Position numbers and translations under genes: made by a program. Below, piece after piece: positions 1-5,443 of a stretch of DNA of 5,443 bases (position 1 is the first letter of the stretch; the number at the start of each line of letters is the position of its first letter). Below the pieces are notes generated by a model, which was not told where the DNA came from, made no database searches, and was given only the letters and a program-made list of their open reading frames with translations. Source of the DNA: Pseudomonadota bacterium (GTDB taxonomy: Bacteria > Pseudomonadota > Gammaproteobacteria > Xanthomonadales > Xanthomonadaceae); NCBI GenBank assembly GCA_023391775.1, contig JAEWAG010000381.1, forward strand, positions 1 through 5,443, written 5' to 3'.

Positions 1-45
1 ATGTAGAGAGGTCTCGTGGGCTCGGAGATTGTGTATAAGAGACAG
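1..45 (+). other. Illumina Nextera i7 adapter contamination (not genomic)
   Basis: Positions 11-25 read GTCTCGTGGGCTCGG, the Nextera read-2 adapter. Positions 26-45 are the engineered Tn5 mosaic end (AGATGTGTATAAGAGACAG) with one extra T at 29/30. Positions 3-10, GTAGAGAG, match the i7 index of Nextera primer N707 as I remember it, and positions 1-2 (AT) fit the end of the P7 sequence. The order P7, index, adapter, mosaic end, insert is exactly that of a tagmented library molecule, so genomic sequence should start at 46. The single T insertion is an oligonucleotide, sequencing or assembly error. It is not a natural Tn5 or IS50 end, because the sequence outside the mosaic end is Illumina's own. 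Confidence 0.96.
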
Positions 46-294
46 CCACTCCAGCGCTTCGCGCTCGGCGCGCTCGCGCTCGGCCTTCTCGACCTCGGCG
101 CTCAGGGCGGTGTCCACGGTGCGGGCGGCGATCTCGCGCAGGGCCAGCACGGTCGGCTTGTCGTCGCCGTCCTCGTTCTCGAGCGTGGCCGGCACGCCAT
201 TGGCCAGCTGACGGGCGCGCTTGGCGGCCATCATGACCAGTTCGAAGCGGTTATCGACCACTTCCAGGCAATCTTCGACGGTGATACGGGCCAT
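46..294 (-). CDS. rpoZ: DNA-directed RNA polymerase omega subunit, 3' end missing
   Basis: The small omega subunit binds the beta' subunit and aids assembly and stability of RNA polymerase. In E. coli it also contributes to one of the ppGpp sites. The ATG at 294-292 begins [20 protein letters not shown], followed by [13 protein letters not shown] and [13 protein letters not shown], the hallmark omega segments. The last genomic codons encode a charged helix ending [14 protein letters not shown] (exact order: [13 protein letters not shown]). About 83 codons remain. Xanthomonad omega proteins are about 99 residues by memory, so roughly 16 C-terminal residues and the stop are lost where the adapter begins. 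The frame stays open through the adapter to base 1, so an automatic caller would append a false tail. It follows gmk on the same strand across a 138-bp gap, the usual gmk-rpoZ-spoT order. The ribosome site is weak (GGAA, then CCCCT before ATG). Confidence 0.95.
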
Positions 295-432
295 AGGGGT
301 TCCAGGCGACTGCGGTCGCCGCTCGTGTCAGGGGAAATGGAGGCGGAGTTTACCCGCGCCGCCGCCGCAGGGGCAAGGGCCGGCACCGGTTCTTCCTTTC
401 GGCTCAGTGACTTGCGTTCAGCCAGCAGGCCG
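295..432 (-). promoter_or_regulatory. gmk-rpoZ intergenic region with possible rpoZ promoter
   Basis: This 138-bp spacer contains no gene. Read on the minus strand it carries TTGCCC (376-371), an 18-bp spacer and TAAACT (352-347). Each hexamer matches the sigma-70 consensus at 4 of 6 positions. The predicted transcript would have a leader of about 45-50 nt. A perfect 6-bp hairpin (305-320) lies in that leader, ending 10 nt upstream of the rpoZ ATG. I see no stem followed by a T-run after the gmk stop, so read-through from gmk is likely and this would be an additional promoter. The assignment rests on motif similarity only. Confidence 0.4.
305..320 (-). repeat. Inverted repeat (hairpin) next to the rpoZ start
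   Basis: GGCGAC (305-310), a 4-base loop and GTCGCC (315-320) form a perfect 6-bp GC-rich stem. In the rpoZ mRNA it would end 10 nt upstream of the start codon, just ahead of the ribosome-binding region. No U-run follows, so it is not a rho-independent terminator. A stem this short can arise by chance in DNA of this composition. Confidence 0.4.
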
Positions 433-1095
433 TCAGGCCGGGTCGTCCCCGGCCAGCAGCGCGCGGATCAGGCCGCCGTGCCGCAGCTGCTGCTGCGCGC
501 GGCGCAGGCGGCTGGCCACGAATATGGCGCACATTTCGTCGACCGCGGTGTCGAACACCTCGTTGACGATGACGTAGTCGAACTCGCCGAAGTGCGACAT
601 CTCCTCGCGCGCGGCGGCCAGCCTGCGGGCGATGACCTCCTCGCTGTCCTGGCCGCGCTTGCGCATGCGCTGCTCCAGCGCCGGGCGCGACGGCGGCAGG
701 ATGTACACGCTCACCGCGTCGGGCACCTTGGCCCGCACCTGGGCCGCGCCCTGCCAGTCGATCTCCAGCAGCACGTCGTGGCCGGCGGCCAGCTGCGGCT
801 CCACCGACTGCCGCGCCGTGCCCTTCCAGTCGCCATGCACGCGGGCGTACTCGAAGAAGTCCCCGGCCTCGATCATCCGCTGGAACTCGCCCTCGGAGAC
901 GAAGTGGTAATGCTCGGCGTGGCGCTCGCCCGGGCGCGGCGGGCGCGAGGTGAACGAGATCGACAGGCGGATCTGCCGGTCACGTGCCAGCACCGCGTTG
1001 ACGATGCTCGATTTGCCGGCGCCAGAGGGCGCGGCAACGATGAAGAGGGTGCCGCGCATGGGGGCGTCGTTCGCAACTGATTGCTGGCTGGTCAA
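433..1095 (-). CDS. gmk: Guanylate kinase
   Basis: Cytoplasmic enzyme that phosphorylates GMP to GDP with ATP, in purine nucleotide supply and GMP recycling. Counting from the TTG start: the P-loop APSGAGKSS is at residues 22-30, the GMP-binding TSRPPRPGE at 49-57, YHFVS at 63-67, LEIDWQGA at 110-117, and the lid arginines in QRMRKRGQDSEEV at about 142-154. The chosen start is TTG at 1095-1093 because AGGAG lies 7 nt upstream. The alternative ATG at 1059 (residue 13, MRGTLFIV) matches the usual family N-terminus but has no visible ribosome site. Length is 220 aa, or 208 from the ATG, against about 207 in E. coli. One oddity is HGDWKGT at 87-93, where most homologues have a GNYYGT-like segment with a GMP-contacting tyrosine. 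It lies 69 nt after yicC and ahead of rpoZ on the same strand. Family assignment is certain; the start is not. Confidence 0.97.
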   Translation of the reverse strand: MTSQQSVANDAPMRGTLFIVAAPSGAGKSSIVNAVLARDRQIRLSISFTSRPPRPGERHAEHYHFVSEGEFQRMIEAGDFFEYARVHGDWKGTARQSVEPQLAAGHDVLLEIDWQGAAQVRAKVPDAVSVYILPPSRPALEQRMRKRGQDSEEVIARRLAAAREEMSHFGEFDYVIVNEVFDTAVDEMCAIFVASRLRRAQQQLRHGGLIRALLAGDDPA

Positions 1096-1102
1096 AACAG
1101 AA

Positions 1103-1107
1103 CTCCT
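1103..1107 (-). promoter_or_regulatory. Shine-Dalgarno site AGGAG deciding a TTG start for gmk
   Basis: The minus strand reads AGGAG, then TTCTGTT, then TTG at 1095. The 7-nt spacing is optimal. The downstream ATG at 1059 is preceded by CGAACGACGCCCCC, which has no purine-rich site. This favours the longer Gmk, with a 12-residue extension. Confidence 0.6.
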
Positions 1108-1130
1108 GCGCGGCGCCGCCCTTGCTTCTT

Positions 1131-1158
1131 CGAATCACGGAACACGAATCGCCAATCC
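1131..1158. repeat. Degenerate 7-bp tandem repeat between yicC and gmk
   Basis: Four consecutive heptamers on the plus strand read CGAATCA, CGGAACA, CGAATCG and CCAATCC, approximating a CGAATCN unit (GATTCG on the transcribed strand). They fill most of the 69-bp gap between the yicC stop (1165-1167) and the gmk start. I recall GATTCGG-type heptamer runs between genes in Xanthomonadaceae genomes, so this may be a decayed member of that class; that link is from memory. The sequence does not fold into an obvious terminator. Confidence 0.5.
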
Positions 1159-1164
1159 CGGCTC

Positions 1165-2028
1165 TTACTCAATGTTCTGCACCTGTTCGCGGATCTGGTC
1201 GATCAGCACCTTCAGCTCCACGGCCGCGGCCGAGGTGCGGGCGTCGACCGACTTTGAGCCGAGCGTGTTGGCCTCGCGGTTGAACTCCTGCAACAGGAAG
1301 TCCAGGCGCCGGCCCACGGGCTGGCCCTTCTGGGCGAGGATGCGGCGGATCTCGACGATGTGGCTGCCGAGCCGGTCCAGCTCCTCGTCCACGTCCAGCT
1401 TCTGCAGCCACAGCACCAGTTCCTGCTCGGCACGCCCCGGGTCGACCGGGTGCGGCAGGTCGGCCAGGCGCGCCGCCAGTTTGGCGCGCTGGCCTTCGCG
1501 GATGGCCGGGACCAGCCCGCGCACCTGCGCGGCGATGCGCTCGATCGCATCCACCCGCTCAGCGATGGCCGACGCCAGCGCGGCGCCTTCGCGCTCGCGC
1601 GCGGCGATGAACTCGTCCAGCACCTGGTCCAGCAGCTCCAGTGCCTGCGCCTGCAGCGCCTCGCCGTCGGCCGCCGGGGTCTGCAGCACGCCGGGCAGCT
1701 GCAGCAGGTCGGTGAACTGCACCTGCAGCCGCGGGAAGCGCGCGTCCAGGCGCTGGGCCAGGTCGCCCAGCTGCGCCAGCAGGGTTTCATTGACGTGCAG
1801 GCTGGTCGCGGCCTCGGGCGCGCGCAGGCGCAGGACCAGGTCCAGCTTGCCGCGCTGCACGCGCGAGGCCACCCGCTCGCGCAGCACCGGCTCCAGCGCG
1901 CGCAGCTCCTCGGCCAGGCGCAGCCCGGTCTCGAGGAAGCGGTGGTTGACCGAGCGCAGTTCGCAGGAAAGCGCGCCCCAGGGAGTACCGCGTTCGCCGC
2001 TGGAGAAGGCGGTCATGATGCGGATCAT
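1165..2028 (-). CDS. yicC: YicC/YloC family endoribonuclease
   Basis: Members of this family act in RNA metabolism. E. coli YicC has been described as an endoribonuclease that promotes decay of the small RNA RyhB. The protein opens MIRIMTAFSSGER, close to the family's usual MIRSMTAF, and has the SVNHRFLE segment at about 27-34. The C-terminal DUF1732 part includes LDVDEELDRLGSHIVEI (211-227), the near-invariant RRLDFLLQEFNREANTLGSK (240-259), and the terminal ELKVLIDQIREQVQNIE. The ATG at 2028 gives 287 aa, the same length as the E. coli protein. An upstream TTG at 2049 would add seven residues (MPPTDSH) but has no ribosome site and is less likely. The gene diverges from rph and precedes gmk on the same strand. 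The stop is TAA at 1167-1165. Family assignment is secure; the molecular substrate here is inferred from E. coli. Confidence 0.95.
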   Translation of the reverse strand: MIRIMTAFSSGERGTPWGALSCELRSVNHRFLETGLRLAEELRALEPVLRERVASRVQRGKLDLVLRLRAPEAATSLHVNETLLAQLGDLAQRLDARFPRLQVQFTDLLQLPGVLQTPAADGEALQAQALELLDQVLDEFIAAREREGAALASAIAERVDAIERIAAQVRGLVPAIREGQRAKLAARLADLPHPVDPGRAEQELVLWLQKLDVDEELDRLGSHIVEIRRILAQKGQPVGRRLDFLLQEFNREANTLGSKSVDARTSAAAVELKVLIDQIREQVQNIE

Positions 2029-2078
2029 GTGGGAATCCGTCGGTGGCAAGGTGCGAATGTTAATCTAGCCGGCCCGCC

Positions 2079-2093
2079 GCGGCACCCTGCCGC
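2079..2093. repeat. Inverted repeat 1 in the rph leader
   Basis: GCGGCA (2079-2084), CCC and TGCCGC (2088-2093) form a perfect 6-bp stem with a 3-base loop. It lies directly downstream of the candidate rph -10 element and one base before a second inverted repeat. It could be an RNA hairpin at the start of the rph transcript or a protein-binding dyad; the sequence alone does not decide. Confidence 0.45.
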
Positions 2094-2094
2094 T

Positions 2095-2114
2095 TTCGCC
2101 GCCTCGCCGGCGAA
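2095..2114. repeat. Inverted repeat 2 in the rph leader
   Basis: TTCGCCG (2095-2101), a 6-base loop and CGGCGAA (2108-2114) form a perfect 7-bp stem. It ends 30 nt before the rph ATG. Together with the preceding dyad it makes a double-hairpin leader. There is no T-run, so a rho-independent terminator is unlikely. Confidence 0.5.
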
Positions 2115-2144
2115 CCGCCGGGATCTGCCTACGGAACCTCCCCC

Positions 2145-2870
<726 letters not shown>

Positions 2871-2882
2871 GCGGAGCGCGCG

Positions 2883-3479
2883 ATGAAACTGGTACTTGCC
2901 TCCTCCAACCAGGGCAAGCTGCACGAGCTGCGCGAGCTGCTGGCCGGCAGCGGCATCGAGCTGCTGGCCCAGTCCGGGCTCGGCGTGGACGATGCCGAAG
3001 AGACCGGCCTGACCTTCATCGAGAACGCGCTGATCAAGGCCCGCCACGCCAGCCGCATCACCGGCCTGCCCGCGCTGGCCGACGACTCCGGCCTGTGCGT
3101 GGACGCCCTTGGCGGCGCGCCCGGCCTGTACTCGGCGCGCTATGCCGGCGAACCGGCCGATCCGCAGCGCAACATCGACAGGCTGCTGGCGGAGCTGGAT
3201 GGCGTCGACGACTCGCACCGCGGCGCCCACTTCCAGTGCGTGCTGGTGGTGCTGCGCCACACCGAAGACCCGCAGCCGCTGCTGGTCGAAGGCCAGTGGC
3301 GCGGCCGCATCACCCGCCAGCGCCTGGGCGAGGGCGGCCACGGCTACGACCCCGTGTTCCTCGATCCGGAACACGGCCAGACCGCCGCGCAGATGCCGAT
3401 GCACCTGAAGAACCGCATCAGCCACCGCGGCAAGGCGCTGGAGCTGCTGCGCGCGCGCCTGCCCGACGTGCTCGGCTGA
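2883..3479 (+). CDS. rdgB: RdgB/HAM1 family dITP/XTP pyrophosphatase
   Basis: House-cleaning enzyme that hydrolyses dITP, ITP and XTP to monophosphates, keeping deaminated purines out of DNA and RNA. The 198-aa protein matches the family length (E. coli 197). Motifs in order: the nucleotide-binding SSNQGK (7-12), [13 protein letters not shown] (45-57), the catalytic ADDSGL (66-71), [13 protein letters not shown] (77-89), GGHGYDPVF (151-159) with the base-recognition residues, and [11 protein letters not shown] (176-186). The ATG at 2883 has GGAG 6 nt upstream (2873-2876), the best ribosome site on the plus strand. It lies 12 nt after rph and 22 nt before hemW, consistent with one operon. Confidence 0.97.
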   Translation: MKLVLASSNQGKLHELRELLAGSGIELLAQSGLGVDDAEETGLTFIENALIKARHASRITGLPALADDSGLCVDALGGAPGLYSARYAGEPADPQRNIDRLLAELDGVDDSHRGAHFQCVLVVLRHTEDPQPLLVEGQWRGRITRQRLGEGGHGYDPVFLDPEHGQTAAQMPMHLKNRISHRGKALELLRARLPDVLG

Positions 3480-3501
3480 GCGCGCCCCGCGCGAGCCTCC
3501 C

Positions 3502-4656
3502 ATGCCCGACCTGATCCCGCCGCCGCTGTCGCTGTACGTGCACCTGCCCTGGTGCGTGCGCAAATGCCCGTACTGCGACTTCAACTCGCATGGCGCCAAG
3601 GGCCAGCTGCCGTTCGACGACTACGTCGCAGCGCTGGTGCGCGACCTGGAGCAGGACCTGCCGCTGGTCTGGGGCCGCACCGTGCACAGCGTGTTCTTCG
3701 GCGGCGGCACGCCCAGCCTGTTCCCGGCCGCGGCGATCGAGGCGATCCTCTCGGCAGCCTCGGCGCGGCTGCGCTTCGCCCCCGAGGCGGAGATCACCCT
3801 GGAGGCGAACCCCGGTACCGCCGAACACGACCGCTTCGAGGGCTACCGCGCCGCGGGCGTGAACCGGATCAGCTTCGGCATCCAGAGCTTCGACGACGGC
3901 TGCCTGCAACGGCTGGGCCGCATCCACGACAGCCGCGAGGCCGAGTCGGCGGTGAAGCTGGCCCAGGACGCCGGCTTCGACAACCTCAACCTGGACCTGA
4001 TGTACGCCCTGCCCGGCCAGGACATCGCCATGGCCGAGACTGACCTGGAGCGCGCCTTCGTCCTGCAGCCGGCGCACATCAGCCATTACCAGCTCACCCT
4101 CGAGCCCAACACCGTGTTCTTCGCGCGGCCGCCGCAGGGCATCCCGGAGGACGACGAGGCCTGGGACATGCAGGAGCGCTGCCAGGCGCTGCTGGCCGCG
4201 GCCGGCTACGGGCACTACGAGACCAGCGCCTACGCGCGACCGGGTCGGCAGTGCGCGCACAACCTCAACTACTGGCGCTACGGCGATTACCTGGGCATCG
4301 GTGCCGGCGCGCACGGCAAGATCACCCTCGGCGCCGGACAGTCGATCCTGCGCCGCTGGAAGCACAAGCACCCGGCCACCTGGATGGCCGCTGCCGGAAC
4401 GCCGCAGTCGATCGGTGGCGACGAGTCCATCGCCCCGGAGCAGCGCCCGTTCGAATACATGCTCAATGCCCTGCGCCTGCACGAGGGCTTTGCCCTGGCC
4501 GACTTCGAGGTCCGCACCGGCGTGGGCCGCGAGGACATCGCAGCGGCACTGGAGCAGGCCCGCGAACGCGGCTGGCTGCAGCTCGAGGGCGACCGCGTGC
4601 TTCCCACCGCGCTGGGACGCCGCTTCGCCAACGACGCGATCTCGCTGTTCCTCTGA
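3502..4656 (+). CDS. hemW: Radical SAM heme chaperone HemW
   Basis: A radical-SAM protein that binds heme and delivers it to target hemoproteins. It is often misannotated as oxygen-independent coproporphyrinogen III oxidase. The cluster motif is CVRKCPYCDF (18-27), CxxxCxYC followed by D-F, without the fourth cysteine of true HemN. Further motifs are the SAM-binding GGGTPS (67-72), EANPGT (101-106), NRISFGIQSF (121-130), NLDLMYALPGQ (163-173), and HNLNYW at 253-258, whose histidine is the heme ligand proposed for HemW. A C-terminal HemW domain follows (RPFEYMLNALRL, GRRFANDAI near the end). Length is 384 aa against 378 in E. coli. The start at ATG 3502 follows GAGCCTCCC, a poor ribosome site, but no better start precedes the cysteine motif. 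It lies 22 nt after rdgB. Confidence 0.97.
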   Translation: MPDLIPPPLSLYVHLPWCVRKCPYCDFNSHGAKGQLPFDDYVAALVRDLEQDLPLVWGRTVHSVFFGGGTPSLFPAAAIEAILSAASARLRFAPEAEITLEANPGTAEHDRFEGYRAAGVNRISFGIQSFDDGCLQRLGRIHDSREAESAVKLAQDAGFDNLNLDLMYALPGQDIAMAETDLERAFVLQPAHISHYQLTLEPNTVFFARPPQGIPEDDEAWDMQERCQALLAAAGYGHYETSAYARPGRQCAHNLNYWRYGDYLGIGAGAHGKITLGAGQSILRRWKHKHPATWMAAAGTPQSIGGDESIAPEQRPFEYMLNALRLHEGFALADFEVRTGVGREDIAAALEQARERGWLQLEGDRVLPTALGRRFANDAISLFL

Positions 4657-4718
4657 CCGGCGCCGCGGCTGCCTGCCGGCCGCCGTGAAACGTGATAAAT
4701 ACGTCCGCACGGGGGAGC
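4657..4718 (+). promoter_or_regulatory. hemW-DUF1631 gap with possible -10 element
   Basis: This 62-bp spacer has a GC-rich first half and an AT-rich patch, GTGATAAATA (4692-4701). GATAAA (4694-4699) matches the -10 consensus at 4 of 6 positions. No convincing -35 box precedes it. A GGGGGAG run (4711-4717) ends one base before the ATG. The stretch could carry a promoter for the DUF1631 gene, or simply be an internal operon gap. Confidence 0.3.
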
Positions 4719-5443
4719 ATGGTGGCAGGGATGAAGTCCGGTATCCGTCCAATCGGTGACAGCGCCGCGCCGGTATCGCTGGCCAGCGCCGGGCTGCCGC
4801 CGCGCGTGCACGCGATCCTGTCCGAGGTCCTGGCGCTGGCCGCCAGCCAGCTGCGGCCGGGCCTGGAAGCCACGCTCGACGCGCTGGAGAGCCAGCTGTT
4901 CGCCGAGGCCGAGGCCGCGCGCAGCAGCCAGCAGCAGGCCGACCACCTGGACCAGCTGCAACGCCTGCGCCAGCACCGCTCCGCCTTCGCCCCGGCATTC
5001 CTCGCCGCGGTGGAAGCCTCGCTCGCGCGCCTGCGCGATGCCGATGCACCGGGAGCCGCCGAGCCGGCCGCCGACCGTGCCTCGCAGCCGCTGACCCTGG
5101 TCGAGGACACCGAACTGGACCGGGCCATCGTGCTGCGCGAAATCGCCCGCCGCCATGCGCAGCGCGGCGGCACCGCCCTGCTCCTGCTTGGCCAGCGCTA
5201 CGGCGTACTCGGCGCGCGCCCGGCGCTTGACCTGGAACAGCTGCCGCTGGGTCCGCACGCGCTGTGCCACTGCCTGCGCGATGCCGGCGATGCGCTGCAG
5301 CTGGAGCTGTCCGCACAGCTGCTGCTGTACCGCCAGTTCGAGCGCCAGGTGCTGGAACGTCACGGCGAGCTGGTGCAGCGCCTGGGCATCCTGCTCGACC
5401 GCGCCGGCGTGCTGCCTGGCCTGGTGTATGCGCCCTACCGCGC
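4719..5443 (+). CDS. DUF1631 family protein, N-terminal part (runs off the window)
   Basis: The function of this family is unknown; it is sometimes labelled as thymidine phosphorylase without support I can see. The frame is open from 4719 to the right edge (241 codons plus 2 bases); known members are several hundred residues long. The recognisable stretch is QPLTLVEDTELDRAIVLREI (123-142), followed at about 175-187 by LPLGPHALCHCL, which resembles the DUF1631 LSLV-DE-EL and PLGP-ALC segments I remember. Residues 50-105 are rich in Gln, Ala, Leu and Glu and look helical. There is no signal peptide or membrane segment in this part. The start is uncertain: ATG 4719 has GGGGGAG only 1 nt upstream, GTG 4722 has better spacing (4 nt), and ATG 4731 is also possible. 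It follows hemW on the same strand after 62 bp. Confidence 0.85.
   Translation, partial: MVAGMKSGIRPIGDSAAPVSLASAGLPPRVHAILSEVLALAASQLRPGLEATLDALESQLFAEAEAARSSQQQADHLDQLQRLRQHRSAFAPAFLAAVEASLARLRDADAPGAAEPAADRASQPLTLVEDTELDRAIVLREIARRHAQRGGTALLLLGQRYGVLGARPALDLEQLPLGPHALCHCLRDAGDALQLELSAQLLLYRQFERQVLERHGELVQRLGILLDRAGVLPGLVYAPYR

Larger units (their letters stand above)
2029..2144. promoter_or_regulatory. Divergent yicC / rph promoter region
   Basis: Both outward-facing genes must be transcribed from this 116-bp stretch. An AT-rich core, GTTAATCTAG (2060-2069), stands out in otherwise GC-rich DNA. On the plus strand, TGT followed by TAATCT (2058-2066) resembles a weak extended -10 element for rph. 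On the minus strand, TAGATT (2067-2062) matches the -10 consensus at 4 of 6 positions for yicC, about 34 nt from its ATG. I see no good -35 box in either direction. If these overlapping -10 elements are real, the two promoters would compete for polymerase. Confidence 0.45.

Noticed and set aside
26..45. Tn5/IS50 end as evidence of a transposon insertion
   Set aside because: The mosaic end is flanked by the Illumina read-2 adapter and index rather than transposon DNA, so it comes from library preparation.
16..1080. 354-codon plus-strand open frame opposite rpoZ and gmk
   Set aside because: It begins inside the adapter and runs antisense to rpoZ and gmk, so it is a composition artefact.
950..2068. 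372-codon plus-strand open frame opposite gmk and yicC
   Set aside because: The translation is Ser/Arg-rich low-complexity sequence antisense to confident genes, with no family resemblance.
3481..3493. CGCGC-CCC-GCGCG hairpin between rdgB and hemW
   Set aside because: It is a 5-bp stem of pure G/C in GC-rich DNA with no T-run and only 22 bp between genes. It is likely chance and is not a terminator.
4665..4683. Possible terminator after hemW (GCGGC ... GCCGC)
   Set aside because: The stem is only 5 bp with a 9-base loop and no following T-run, so a rho-independent terminator is not supported.
3418..5316. 632-codon open frame on the minus strand across hemW and the DUF1631 gene
   Set aside because: It is Arg/Ala/Gly-rich with no recognisable domain and lies opposite two supported genes. 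High GC content makes stop codons rare on the antisense strand.

Overview
The window is GC-rich chromosomal DNA from a gammaproteobacterium. The protein sequences (Gmk, omega subunit, Rph, HemW) and the gene order point to Xanthomonadaceae, in the Lysobacter/Luteimonas/Stenotrophomonas range. That placement is inferred from remembered family sequences, not from a search. It is a core housekeeping neighbourhood with no tRNA, rRNA, CRISPR array, insertion sequence or phage gene.

The first 45 bases are not genomic. They match an Illumina Nextera i7 adapter: the end of P7, an 8-base index, the read-2 adapter, and the Tn5 mosaic end carrying one extra T. The genomic sequence therefore begins at about position 46, and the left edge is probably a raw contig end.

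Left half, minus strand, in transcription order: yicC (endoribonuclease family), gmk (guanylate kinase) and rpoZ (RNA polymerase omega, C-terminus cut off by the adapter). A 69-bp gap with a degenerate heptamer repeat separates yicC from gmk. A 138-bp gap with a possible promoter separates gmk from rpoZ. In related genomes spoT usually follows rpoZ, but it is not in this window.

Right half, plus strand: rph (RNase PH), rdgB (dITP/XTP pyrophosphatase), hemW (radical-SAM heme chaperone) and the first 241 codons of a DUF1631 protein that runs off the right edge. rph, rdgB and hemW are separated by 12 and 22 bp and look like one operon. The DUF1631 gene follows after 62 bp and may have its own promoter. 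rph and yicC diverge from a 116-bp region (2029-2144) that holds two adjacent perfect inverted repeats.

Functionally the region groups RNA processing (yicC, rph) with purine nucleotide supply and sanitation (gmk, rdgB), transcription (rpoZ) and heme trafficking (hemW). I found no convincing undescribed system. The most useful second looks are the adapter contamination, the GMP-site substitution in Gmk, the heptamer repeat, the leader hairpins and the uncharacterised DUF1631 gene.
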